Source of the DNA: Sporodiniella umbellata
Lineage: Eukaryota; Mucoromycota; Mucoromycetes; Mucorales; Rhizopodaceae
Assembly (NCBI GenBank): GCA_025677835.1
Contig: JAIXMR010000132.1
Coordinates: 1-64,000 of the forward strand
Reading direction: 5' to 3'
DNA length: 64,000 nucleotides
Shown here one piece after another: positions 1 through 9,892 of this stretch; positions within the stretch are counted from its first letter, which is position 1; every line of letters starts with the position of its first letter. Made by a program: the position numbers and the translations under genes. The notes below the pieces were generated by a model that saw only the letters and a program-made list of their open reading frames with translations, searched no databases and was not told the DNA's origin.

Positions 1-117
1 GATTTAAAGAAACTAGCTTTTCGTTTTTCAGAGTGCTCTAGTTCAACCGAAGTACAAAAAGTAGGTTAAAATTTAGGATGTGTATCTCATAACATATTTC
101 TTTCATATATTCAGACG

Positions 118-345
118 GTGAGCTTCATGAAGATAAGTAGCAGTGTCAAATTCATCGCTAACTTCTTATATAGTACTATTATTGCGCTTAACCAAAATAA
201 TGATAGTTGGGATATAGTAAACTCTCCTGACATTTGGAGGGCAATAGTATTACTTCTCATCGCTAGTAGATATGTTAGTGATAAAATCTCTTTTCAAGAA
301 CCCTATTTAGGGTCATTTATTCCAGTACTAATTACTACAAAATAA
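118..345 (+). CDS. Unrecognised short ORF at left edge
   Basis: A 75-codon open frame whose listed start is a GTG; the first ATG lies a few codons further on. The product has two modestly hydrophobic stretches and no motif I recognise. It is AT-rich like the surrounding non-coding DNA, and it may be chance or the last exon of a gene that begins left of the window. Nothing else in the first 650 bases supports a gene. Confidence 0.15.
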   Translation: MSFMKISSSVKFIANFLYSTIIALNQNNDSWDIVNSPDIWRAIVLLLIASRYVSDKISFQEPYLGSFIPVLITTK

Positions 346-656
346 GTTTTTCAGTCGCTCGTAGTGAATTGAAGCGGGTTAAATAAACCTTTCATAGTAC
401 ATCGGTTGATATATCTGATAAGTCGCAAATTAAAAGCGGAGTCGTTAACATCATCTGATTATTGGTGCATTAATAAGGTACTTCCTATCCAAGAGCAACT
501 TCAGTTTACAGAGGTATAAATGTACGCTAGCAGCGAATTTACTGACAGTGATTTTTACTGAGAAAAATTTTAAAACAGAAGTCCTTTTTATGTATTAAAA
601 AATATATAATTAAATGAGGTATATTACGCATGTAAGAAAAGAGCAAAAGAAAATAT
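346..656. other. Intergenic stretch
   Basis: AT-rich DNA between the edge ORF and the 3' end of the copper transporter gene. It probably includes that gene's 3' UTR on the minus strand. I see no conserved element. Confidence 0.4.
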
Positions 657-1299
657 TTAGTGCTCGTGGCCATCGTAAACTCCTTGAATTTGTTTGTAGC
701 GCCCAAAAACCATTTCACCAACAAAGACACCAGCAACAAGAATAAAAAAGTAGCCGCCGTTACCAGTCATAACCGCCATCATCAGTAAATAGCTTATAAA
801 TGTAGAAAATGCTGAAAGAGTGCTTCTAACAATACCACTTTTCCATGAGAAGGCAGGAACCATTGGCAACCGTAGAGGAGTAAATTTAGACGTTGTTTCT
901 ATGTCTGATTTTGCAGGGGGCTACACAATTGAATAAATTAGTACCGAGTGGTTTTCAAAAAGTTTTGTTTTGGCTATACAATACCACTGATTCGTTTATA
1001 TAGTCACTGTATGGTTTACCAGCTTGAAGCTTGCCTTTAGATAGAAGATACACCTCCAATACAGGGATCCCTCGAGAAAGAGCAGACATTATAAGTATTC
1101 CAATAAGAGCTCCAGCATAAGCACCTTTTGATTGAGGCACCCATGTATCTATCCAAAGGCCATCGCCACTAGTTCCCCAGTGAAATGTTCCCATTGCACC
1201 CATCATCATATGACTCATGCTATGGCCTTCACCACTTCCTGTAGGCATACTACTCATATCGTGACCAGAGTGGTCTGCACCGTGACTTGAATGATCCAT
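657..1299 (-). CDS. Ctr-type copper transporter
   Basis: Predicted high-affinity Cu(I) importer of the Ctr/COPT family, acting as a trimer in the plasma or vacuolar membrane. Exon 1 (985-1299) encodes a His/Met-rich extracellular N-terminus (repeated HSSHG-, HSGHDM- and MSHMMM-like clusters) and then the first membrane helix. A 64-nt intron (984 down to 921, GTATTG...TAG) joins in phase to exon 2 (657-920). Exon 2 carries helix 2 with the MxxxM copper-selectivity motif (MMAVM) and helix 3 with GxxxG (GVFVG). The spliced product is about 192 residues, typical for Ctr proteins. The open frame continues upstream to an ATG at 1425, but the Met just before the His/Met-rich segment (1299) gives the normal family architecture. 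The C-terminus ends in His-Glu-His, a plausible metal hand-off tail. Confidence 0.85.
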
Positions 1300-1429
1300 A
1301 TCTTTGTTAATTGAAAAGAGACTAGAGAGTTTAAAACGAATTTGATTTAGTGCCCTATACGCTTTTATAGGTTTTTCTTTTATTTTGTTTTGGCTTTCAG
1401 TGTCTGGATAGCAAAAATCTCTCATCAGA

Positions 1430-2249
1430 CACCGAAAACACCTGTTGCTTCAGCGCTAGCAGTACAATGATCATCCTCTGTTTATTCCTTGCTTTTCAAA
1501 AGTACATAAATAAACACTTTGAGCATTTTAGTGTTTTTCAAAGAATAGCCACTATACTATCGGCTTTTTTACTCTATTAACACATTTTATCCACTTTTTT
1601 TTTTTCTAAATAGCAAAAATAGCTCATTGGCCAATTGAAAAGCTGATCTGCTAAATCGTAGTGTAACAACTTGTGAGTCAACTAAGTTTTGTTTCAAACC
1701 AAAGGTAAGAAAAAAAAGGGTCTAACACCTTGAGCTAGAACAGCCTATCTAAGCAAACAAAAGTTTTATAGAGGGAAAGCCGTTTATAAAGTGAGCTCGG
1801 TTGTAGTAAAAGGAACTTCATTTTCTGTTTCTCTAAAAAAAAAAAGCTTTCTGAGTTGTTGAGCTTTTTGAGCAGGCCTACAGTTGAGCAAATGTTAGCC
1901 TTTTTAAAGTCAACATTAAATAGCGGAGTTCCCAGGCCATATACTTTATTCGTTGGGCTATTAAAAGTTACATTTCCAAATAACGAGAAGCGTCTCACTT
2001 TCAATCAATATTGTATAGGTTTTGATCCTTTTTTTTTCTTAAATATATGGCCTAGGCAAGTAAATTTAATTTCTTTGAAATCTTGCTCTTTTTAAAGATT
2101 TTTAGGCTAGAACAAAATGTTATATTTCAGGATTCTCCCTAATTTTTGGAAATAACATAAATTCTGAAATTAAGCTATCTAACAAAATATCTAATCCTAT
2201 AAAATATAAGACGTTTCTCAACAAAGTAATTGACTCTGATATCTATATA
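1430..2249. other. Intergenic stretch, AT-rich
   Basis: This covers the presumed promoter of the minus-strand copper transporter and DNA up to the transposon end. Two overlapping ORFs of about 80-90 codons on opposite strands (1735-2095) are low complexity and share no motif with known families, so I treat them as chance. Confidence 0.4.
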
Positions 2250-3583
2250 TACAGCCATTTCAGAAAGTAAAGTCGCTGATTTTAAGTTTGATGTCGTGCA
2301 AAAAAATTGCGTGTTCAACAATGATGTTGACGTGTCATCAACTTCATTTATTTTACTTGTCGCTTAGTAATTGCCTAATAAAATTTCTTGGTATGGATTG
2401 TTGTTATAAAAAAGGGAGCTATTCGCTATCAAAAAAATAAGTTCTCGTACTCAATTCCTAGCGAATAAACCTCCTGAGAGACCTCATAATCTTCTAATGC
2501 GTGCCGTTGTGGATGAGAGGAGCAATGAGGATGTTTGTATGGAGCAATGTAATAAGCGCTGCTATATAGTTTATTCTGATGACGATAAGTTTCGATTTTT
2601 TCATTTGTTTTCAGCAAATGCTCGAATGCCTCTGCAGCTACGAGACAATTTGGTATTTATGTTCGAGTATCACAGAGATGAGTTAAACGTTGTTACAAAG
2701 ACCTTGAAAGCACCTTCAAAAAAAGAGAAAGCCAGGTCGGCGTCGTATTCTTCAAGAAGATCATAAGCGGTTTCCTTTAGATTACATTGATAAAAATTCT
2801 TGTGCTTTTGTAAATCAAGTGGCAGAAAGTTTAACACAAAATTTTGCGGATCTTGATGCTTCTCGTAGCACTATTTATAACTTTATGACAACTGAGTGCA
2901 ATCTATCTATTAAGCAGGCACAATTCCAGCCTGTAAAAAAAAACAGCAAAGAAAAGATTCAACAAAGGTACCGTTGGGTACAAAAGTGGCAGCAAACTGA
3001 CTTGGATTTCACAACAAATTGCATCTTTCTTGATGAGTCAGCCTTTCATATCAATTTGAAACGAGGTATGGCTTGGTCAAAAAAGGGATCTAATAGTTAC
3101 AGTGCCTATGACTAAAGCAAAAGCAACATCGATTTTAGGTGCAATATTTGCAACTGGTTTAATCAATGTCAGTTTGAGAGTTCCAAAACGCATTAAAAAG
3201 AGAAAGATTGGTCGTTCAACTGATGGTTATAGCATAGGAACAGTGACAGGGCATTATCTGAGCTTTTTAAAGGCTACTCTTGATGAAATGGACAGATATC
3301 CAGAAATGAAGGGACATTACCTTGTCACGGATAACGCTCCTATCCACAGCTCAAGTGATATAGGTACGTATATCTTCCTCCGTATTCCCCCGAACTAAAT
3401 CCAATTGAGCAGTTTTGGTCAGTCGTCAAGAGTAAAGTTAAGCAAAATAAGTTTTTGGAAAAAGAATCGCTCATGACAAGAATTAGTGAAGCATGTAACA
3501 GCTTATATTTTAGTGATTTTCAAGGCTTTGTTTCTCATTCTGCTAAATGCTTTGACAAGTGTCTCAACAAAGAGACACTATAA
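2250..3583 (+). pseudogene. Decayed Tc1/mariner-like transposase (DDE_3 type)
   Basis: A cut-and-paste transposase relic. The left end shows a putative terminal sequence (CAGCCATTTCAGAAAGTAAA, from 2252) that recurs in inverted orientation at about 9873-9892. Coding remnants run in one direction through three frames. The N-terminal part is 2497-2740 and the helix-turn-helix and catalytic part lies in about 2740-3100. It includes the first catalytic Asp (FLDESAFH). The second Asp (LVTDNAPIH) lies in 3102-3360 and the Glu block (YSPELNPIEQFW) in about 3377-3420. Frame breaks are seen near 2740, near 3090 and near 3365; the last also removes roughly ten residues expected between the second Asp and the Glu block. 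The second copy shows that this one lost its start codon region. The gene cannot encode an intact enzyme. Confidence 0.85.
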
Positions 3584-3608
3584 AATATCCAATGCAAAAA
3601 AAAAAAAA

Positions 3609-3808
3609 CGCTCAACTAAACGCTCAACTAAACGCTCAACTAAACGCTCAACTAAACGCTCAACTAAACGCTCAACTAAACGCTCAACTAAACGCTCAAC
3701 TAAACGCTCAACTAAACGCTCAACTAAACGCTCAACTAAACGCTCAACTAAACGCTCAACTCAACGCAACTCAACGCTCAACTCAACGCAACTCAACGCT
3801 CAACTAAA
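3609..3808 (+). repeat. 12-bp minisatellite, unit CGCTCAACTAAA
   Basis: Twelve exact 12-bp units from 3609 to 3752, followed by five variant units of 10-12 bp (C for A at unit position 10, or loss of two bases) to 3808. The array begins 25 bp after the transposase stop codon, directly behind a run of A. Because 12 is divisible by 3 it stays open in two frames (RSTK and NAQL repeats), but no gene context supports translation. Confidence 0.95.
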
Positions 3809-4214
3809 CTGTCATAATATTTCCTGATCGTCCTCTTTCCAAAGTTAGGGATACTTAAATTACTTCAACCTAACAACAAATCCCTAACTTCGCATATATA
3901 AAATGTTGACTTTGATTTTAGTAGTAACAACCTTTTTATTCAATAAACATCAGTCAATTATTAACCAAGTATATTCCTCTTAGACTGTCCGTGTATTCTT
4001 CCTTTTTCCCTTTATAATGATAATTCGTCTCGTTCTTGCTTACAGCTTCATTTGCAAGTCCTAATGTCCTGAAATAAACAATAAGTCATTAATGCCACAC
4101 CTCTTTCTCTCCAGTCGTGTCTATCCAAGCTTCTGTTCCTTTCCGGTTCCTCCTCTTCCTGTCTGCTTGAACAACCGACTCTTAACAAAGAGCCAGAACC
4201 AATCAAAACGGTTC

Positions 4215-5874
4215 TAAATTACGTAGGAGGCAGATGAGCCTCTTACGCTACACGATGGTCCCCATCACTAGGTTTCGTAGTCCATCCATGGCTACTAAAT
4301 GTCATATCTTATGGATATCGTCTTCCTCTCCTTTCTACTCCACCACTTCGCTCTTCTCTTCACTCGTTATGTACAACAACTAACTCCGCACTCACTGAAC
4401 AGGTTATAGACCAAGAAATTCAAACGTTAATTCAAAAACAAGCAATAGAGCTGGTGAGTCATCAACATCAGCCCAAAGGCTTCCATTCAAACCTTTTTGT
4501 TATTCCCAAAAAGGATGGGGGATACGTCCAGTCCTCAACCTCAAACCGTTGAGTCAGCACCTGCCGGTCCAACATTTCAAGATGGAAACAATGCAAACTA
4601 TAACCAACTTGCTACAACCAGGCGACTTTTTGACATCAATAGACTTACAAGACGCCTTCCACCACATTCTGACACATCCAAAGTATCGTCATCTTCTGCG
4701 GTTCCAATGGAAAAAGCAAACATACCAATATCGAGTTCTTCCTTTCGGACTAAGTCTGTCCCCGTTAGTATTTACGAAGGTATTGAACCCAGTTCTAAAA
4801 TGGGCTCGCCGACAAGGCATCAGAATCACAGCATACTTGGATGACCTGCTAATAATGGGAAAATCATTTTCACAAACACAGAAGTTCACACAGAGAGTAT
4901 GCCAAAAAATGACAGAACTGGGATGGTTACTGAATTTGAAGAAATCATCTCTGACTCCTTCCTAGTCCATAATGCACCTAGGCATGAACATAGATACCAA
5001 AACTATGGTCATTTTGGTTCCGGGCAAGAAAATACGCTCTCTACGTCGCATGGCCTACTCGCTGCTCAAGAAGAAACAAGTCAACTGGACACAGCTAGCC
5101 CGATTCATAGGCTCCACTATGGCAACGTAGTTGGGCAATGTCCAAGCCAGATTTAGAACGAGACACTTGTTGACTCAATTGAACATCTCACGCTATCGAC
5201 AAATATCTCACATCAACGCTCAGATGCAGAAAGAATTACTATGGTGGGTAACAGAGTTGAAGAAATGGAATGGACGACATCTCCTCAACACATTACCGAT
5301 CACTCAAGTATTCACAGACGCTTCGGGTCAGGGTTATGGGATAGTGACAGAACACAAGTCTATCCAAGGTACATGGTCAGAGCAAGAGATACTCATGCAT
5401 ATCAACCAAAAGGAGCTACTAGTTGTACAGAAACTCTTCCGATATATATAAGTTCCATCTCATCACCATTTATAACTATGTATCGACAATACTTCGGCGA
5501 TAGCATATATCAAAAAGTTCGGAGGGACAAAGTCTATAGTTCTGAACAAGATAGCTCTAGATATATGGAGTTACTGTTTTTGCAACTCAATATATCTGTC
5601 AACGCTACATGTTCCATCCAAAATGAATCCAGCGGATGCACCGTCCCGAGCATTGAAGAAACAGATAGAATGGTCATTACCGGATCAATGCTTTCGCAAG
5701 ATAGATCGGAAGTGGGGTCCACACCAAATGGACCTATTTGCCTCTCCCTCGAAACACCATCTATCTCAATACGTGACATGGAACTATCATCCAGAATCCC
5801 TATGGGCGAACACATTCAGCAAAGCATGGCACAAAATACCAGGAAGACTTTATCTAGCCCCCCATGGAATTTGA
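4215..5874 (+). pseudogene. DIRS reverse transcriptase-RNase H, inactivated
   Basis: Reads as the pol protein of a DIRS element. RT blocks in order are SNLFVIPKKDGG near 4480-4520, DLQDAFHHI near 4640, LPFGLSLSP near 4735 and the catalytic YLDDLL near 4840. RNase H follows, with FTDASGQGYG near 5310, DNTSALAYI-like near 5490 and a conserved DLFASPS segment near 5730. Damage is clear. There are in-frame stops at 4235, 4963, 5128, 5449 and 5473, and a 1-nt deletion near 4520 in the run of G after the PKKDG codons. Downstream of that shift all remaining blocks lie in one frame to the stop at 5872. The C-terminal tail (a PDWPTAPWFP-like block near 5930) overlaps the recombinase ORF in another frame, as is usual for these compact elements. 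Confidence 0.85.
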
Positions 5875-7081
5875 TAATGCCATCTTTACGCATTCTTCTT
5901 TAACGTCGCCAGACAGCAACATTGATTACCCCGGACTGGCCAACAGCACCATGGTTCCCGATAGCAATGCAATTAGCGGCATCGAAACCGATCGTCATGA
6001 AGATATAATCACAAGAAGAAAAAGGATTAGATCATCTTTTACAGAAGAACAAGAAATGGACTCTTTTGGCTTGGAATCTTCAATAAAACGAATAAGATCG
6101 ACTGACAATCAAATGTCAGGCACACCACATAAACAATCTCTACATCATTCTCAAATCGCATTTATGGCATGGTGTAATGAAAAAGAAGTCAACCCTCTGA
6201 TTCCTGATACCGATCAGATTATCACGTTTTTGAAGGAGCAGAAGGTCAAGAAAGGATGGAAGACCTCTACAACTCTCACTTATGCATCTACTATTATTCA
6301 ATTATACTCTCCCACCGAACAAGATAGCATAAAACAATCAACTGAATATATAAAATTCTGTAAAGAGTTACGTGCCAAAACTATTTTACCTTTAAAATCG
6401 TGGGACTTCGATATTTCTCCTGCTCTTAAATGTATTACGACGCTAGGCAGCAACGACGATATGAAAATAGCAAATTTAACTACCAAAACAATTTGGCTAC
6501 TATCTATGGTTGGGTTCTTAAGGCCGTCGGATGCGCAAAGAATAGATCTCAATCAATGCACAATTTCTATCAGTGGTATTTTACCACTTGTTTTGTTAGC
6601 ACCAAAAGAAAAACGATCAGGAAGTCGTATTACAAAAGCAATCACTATACATTCTCACGAAAACTCGCTACTATGCCCTGTAAAAGCATTTCAAGCTTAT
6701 AAAAATAGAGTAGCTCACGAAAATGCTATGGTACCGCACCCCGTTTTTCCAGATATAAAGATCAACGCTCTATTCAGAAAGATCAACAAATATTTAGAAG
6801 CGATGGGACGAGAAAGAATATCAAAGCACGTACAGCTAATCATGAGGAAGGTGACCAGACAGCCGGGTACGCCTATACCAAAAGCTAGAGCCTTGGGAGC
6901 TACACTAGCAGCTCAGTCAGGAATTTCAGTAGACGATATCGTGGTACAAGGAAATTGGTCCTCAAAAGATCTTTTTGAACAATTTTACAGGATTTCTATT
7001 ACAACTTCTACTGATTTTACGAAGGTTCTTACTCTGAATTCACAACAAAGATCCGATAGCTCGAAGTGCAATGTTATGTAG
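5864..7081 (+). CDS. DIRS tyrosine recombinase
   Basis: A 405-codon open frame encoding the element's integrase, a phage-integrase-fold tyrosine recombinase that would insert circular cDNA without target duplication. The first 50 or so residues overlap the end of RNase H in another frame and may not be authentic. An N-terminal SAM-like helical region precedes the catalytic domain. The catalytic Arg lies in GFLRPSDAQRIDL (near 6520). The second conserved box, ARALGATLAAQSG, lies near 6890. The nucleophile Tyr lies in FEQFYRI near 6980, preceded by the GNWSS signature of DIRS recombinases. The canonical HxxR is altered to a RALGAT-type box, as in many DIRS enzymes. Unlike the neighbouring RT the frame has no stop, so this copy is either younger than the RT damage suggests or retained by chance. 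The stop codon lies inside the left arm of a large inverted repeat. Confidence 0.8.
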   Translation: MEFDNAIFTHSSLTSPDSNIDYPGLANSTMVPDSNAISGIETDRHEDIITRRKRIRSSFTEEQEMDSFGLESSIKRIRSTDNQMSGTPHKQSLHHSQIAFMAWCNEKEVNPLIPDTDQIITFLKEQKVKKGWKTSTTLTYASTIIQLYSPTEQDSIKQSTEYIKFCKELRAKTILPLKSWDFDISPALKCITTLGSNDDMKIANLTTKTIWLLSMVGFLRPSDAQRIDLNQCTISISGILPLVLLAPKEKRSGSRITKAITIHSHENSLLCPVKAFQAYKNRVAHENAMVPHPVFPDIKINALFRKINKYLEAMGRERISKHVQLIMRKVTRQPGTPIPKARALGATLAAQSGISVDDIVVQGNWSSKDLFEQFYRISITTSTDFTKVLTLNSQQRSDSSKCNVM

Positions 7082-7340
7082 ATACGAATTACATTAAGCA
7101 TTGAAAACATTACACGAGAGCAGAGGATTTTTGTTGTTCCCACCCTCCTCTTCCCTTGTATTATTATTATTATGTTCTCACAAAGAAGATGGAGTCAATA
7201 TTATAGTCAAAAATGTTTAGTTTATATATATTTATACGTAGTACAAGTTCGATAAAACAATAAAAAGAATGATAACAACAAAGATCCTCTGCTCTCGTGT
7301 AATGTTTTCAATACTTCATATAATTCGTATCTACATAACA
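7072..7340. repeat. Long inverted repeat, about 67-bp arms
   Basis: The left arm 7072-7138 (TGTTATGTAGATACGAATT...) is matched in reverse complement by 7274-7340 with only a few mismatches, around a spacer of about 135 bp that is T-rich and AT-rich. It could be the 3' terminal structure of the DIRS element or a foldback/MITE insertion. I see no clear target-site duplication. A transcript through it would form a strong hairpin. Confidence 0.85.
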
Positions 7341-7810
7341 AAATTACTTTGACTTGTGAATCTTCTCTCACTTTCAATAAAAGATTAAAGGAGACTCATT
7401 TCGCTTAACCGCCTAATTTGCAATTAACAATCGATTCATAAAGTCAAAATCCTACACACTTTTTTTGACATTGTAATAAAAGAATAGGGAGCAGACGTCC
7501 GTTCTTGTATTCCAAAAACAGTGGCAACCTAAGAGAGATGTTTCAGTTTCACAGAGATACTAAGATCGCTCAGATTCTTTTCAGTGTCTTGTTTCTTCTT
7601 AGAGTATTTGTATCTGCTACATTCAGATATTTTAGGGAATCTCGTTAATAATTAAAATTTCCTATATATTTGAAAGGTCTTTTTCTGTTAAAATATAAGA
7701 ATCCACATGAAATCTATAGATTTATATAGTTTAAGACATCTATCTAAAGATACCTTGTTTTTTTTACGATATTCATCAACCTTACTTTATTTTATTGGGT
7801 TCGTTAACTC
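7341..7810. other. Intergenic stretch
   Basis: AT-rich DNA between the inverted repeat and the end of the minus-strand PD-(D/E)XK-like pseudogene. I see no element in it. Confidence 0.4.
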
Positions 7811-8973
7811 CTAGTTGTATTTCTTCAAGTGGCAAGACCGCTTGCGATCCTGTGAAGTTGAAAAGATGCCATCGAAATTGGACTCAGTGACAGTTGGACG
7901 GTGTCGCGAGGGTTGAAAGGGATTGACAGAACGGATGCAGAGTCGATGGAAGACATCAAGGACAAGCAAACAAAGTGGCATATCCATCAGCAGTTTGTGT
8001 AACTCATATAAGTTATTCGGGAGCTGGAGAGTCCCTAATTCATACATGACATAAAGGCCTTCGGATGGCAACACCAAGAGATAAAAGGCAATGGACCGTC
8101 CAATGATTTGCAAACCTAGAATACCCTCCAAGTTTTGTGCGTTGAGGGCATTCTTGCAAAATATCGCGACTCGGATCAGATCGTTCGACAACAAAAAGTT
8201 GTTTGCTTCATGGCTTACTGGTTTTACTTCACCGTATCCATGGCTAGTCAACCATTTCACACCTTTCAAGCTTGTTACAGTAAGATCGGGACGACGTGTC
8301 CACAAGGTTTCATTTTTTCTTGCTTCGACTGTTATGTCGTTTGTCCATCGAATAAATACCCCTTCGTCAGGATCATCAAACAGGCCACATAAAAACGGAT
8401 CAACGAATCGGGTAATAAGTTCGGATTCGTTCACACCCTCTTCAATTGACACACGAGGTAACTTTTTAACTAACTCGGCCAGGCCGTTGGTAATTTGCGT
8501 TCATGTAGCAAAAGATCAAGCTGCATAAGTTTTATAATCGCTTGATTGCGGCTGGTTGCTTCGATGTCGAGTTCCTGTATAATGCTGATCATATCGGTTA
8601 CCGTTTTAATTTGCATATGAGGCAAACTCAAGCCATAAATGGATTTAATTTTGTTGATGGTCGTTCTGAGACTGGCTTTGCAGAAATGCGGTAATAAGTT
8701 GTCTGGATGTTTTTTTGGTGATAACAGTAAAATTAAACTGATTGCCATAGCATGGTTTATATGATCTTCAATAGAGAGCTTCCATTTTTGTCGTAAAATC
8801 GAACACTGGAAGTCGTACATCGCGTTTGTCACATTAAACAGCTGAGCGACAAAATGATTGATACGGTCCACAGGCGGAAAAGACAAATCTTTTGGATCCA
8901 ACAGCTCTATCTGCAGATAGCGATCCTCAGGTCCTGTGCCGCTTTGTACGAGATATAACACAATGGACGTCAT
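7811..8973 (-). pseudogene. Uncharacterised expanded fungal family, PD-(D/E)XK-like core, frameshifted
   Basis: Two minus-strand frames join into one protein of roughly 370 residues: 8470-8973 (N-terminal helical part) and 7811-8480. A single-base shift near 8485 separates them, in the LPTAWP / ELVKKLP overlap. The C-terminal part has a conserved acidic helix (VNESELITRF), then RRPDLTV, GYGEVKP and a hydrophobic strand region (SIAFYLLVLPSEGLYVMYEL). RPD followed about 20 residues later by ExK matches the spacing of a PD-(D/E)XK nuclease core, which is my inference. I recall this sequence type as a many-copy family in mucoralean genomes without assigned function. It sits between two transposon relics, consistent with repeat association. 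One frameshift makes this copy probably inactive, unless the assembly base is wrong. Confidence 0.55.
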
Positions 8974-9404
8974 TCAGATACTGCTGCGGCGATGATTGTT
9001 CTTGATCATGGTTGCTTTCCTGTCGCTGTCGTGTTGACGACGGCTCTTGATTCTGGCCGTTATTCTAATGCTGTTGTGCTGTCGACTGTGATTTTGTAAG
9101 CTGGTGTTGGTCGACTAATGAATGACGACGACGAATATAAAGAACTAATGAATGACGACGACAAATATAAAGATGGTCTTTCAATTCTTTTACGTCTACA
9201 TAATGATAGACGTCCTAGTTCATAGCGAAGATGTTTTATATGCATGTAGTGTTTTTCCTTTCAAATTTTATAATTGGCAAGCCATTTCAAGTCTTTCAGA
9301 ACATTGTAGCTTCTAAGATTTATCATGTATCTTGAAAGCGCCACACCTTTTAGAATGCAGAGGTTATTGAATTCAGTAATGGAGATGCCTTTTTAGCACT
9401 TGTT
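8974..9404. other. Spacer with a 31-bp tandem duplication
   Basis: At about 9113-9173 a unit of about 31 bp (ACTAATGAATGACGACGACG...) occurs twice with one difference. Otherwise nothing is recognisable between the pseudogene start and the transposon relic. Confidence 0.5.
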
Positions 9405-9892
9405 GCATTGCTCCTCTCATCCACAACGGTACGCATTAGAAGATTATGAGGTCTCTCAGGAGGTTTATTCGCTAGGAATAGAGTACGAGAACTTATTGTT
9501 TTGATAGCGAATAACTCTTCGTCAACAGCAAGATCCATGGGCTCAACTCCATTCTCATCAGCATGGCCTTGTCCATCTTCATAAAAAATTGCATACTCAT
9601 TTTCACTGTCTGTACAGTGTTTCCAAAATCAATATCGTATATTTTTGTATAATGTGTATTGTAAAATGCAACATCGATTTTGGAAACACTGTAAAATTAA
9701 TTGTAAATAAGTAAAATGGACACAGAAAATCGCCCCCTTTTTTATAACAAAGAAATTTTATTGGGCAATTATTAAAAATAAATGAAGTTCATAACACGTG
9801 AGCACGACTTTATTTTTGGATCAGTCGACAACATTGTTGAACACGCACGACATCAAACTCAAAATCAGCGACTTTACTTTCTGAAATGGCTG
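9405..9892 (-). mobile_element. Second Tc1/mariner-like transposon relic, inverted
   Basis: The reverse complement matches the 5' end of the transposon at 2250-2530: the same outer end (CAGCCATTTCAGAAAGTAAA, at 9892 downward), the same upstream region and the same first transposase codons (LANKPPERPHNLLM). This copy keeps the original start region, including an acidic N-terminus (ENEYAIFYEDG...) ahead of EELFAIKTISSRTLF, which the first copy has lost by deletion. Homology stops at about 9405, shortly after the DERSN codons, so only the 5' end survives. It is interrupted by a nested MITE. Confidence 0.8.
9615..9691. mobile_element. 77-bp MITE nested in transposon relic
   Basis: Inverted ends CAGTGTTTCCAAAATC (9615-9630) and GATTTTGGAAACACTG (9676-9691) are perfect complements. 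TA lies directly outside on both sides (9613-9614 and 9692-9693), as expected for a Tc1/mariner-mobilised element. The first copy of the host transposon lacks it. Its ends differ from those of the host element, so another transposase moved it. Confidence 0.85.

Larger units (their letters stand above)
3809..7081 (+). mobile_element. DIRS-like tyrosine-recombinase retrotransposon (decayed)
   Basis: The order of domains is reverse transcriptase, RNase H, then tyrosine recombinase, with no DDE integrase or aspartic protease. This is the hallmark of DIRS-type elements, which integrate by site-specific recombination. The 5' stretch 3809-4214 has no recognisable gag. RT-RNase H (about 4215-5960) is broken, while the recombinase ORF (5864-7081) is open. 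The 3' side runs into a long inverted repeat (7072-7340) that may be the element's terminal structure. I could not find matching split direct repeats or an inverted copy at the 5' side, so the exact ends and the DIRS1-versus-Ngaro subtype are unresolved. Confidence 0.8.

Noticed and set aside
1735..2095. Overlapping ORFs on both strands
   Set aside because: Low complexity with homopolymer runs. Neither reads like a known protein, and opposite-strand overlap suggests chance.
3609..3808. Could be a CRISPR array or a repeat-protein gene
   Set aside because: Units are head-to-tail without spacers, and the open frame exists only because the unit length is a multiple of three. The context is a eukaryotic transposon.
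3843..3893. Short inverted repeat AGTTAGGGAT ... ATCCCTAACT near the left side of the DIRS element
   Set aside because: Arms of about 10 bp only. It does not match the 7072-7340 repeat, so it is insufficient to define an element end.
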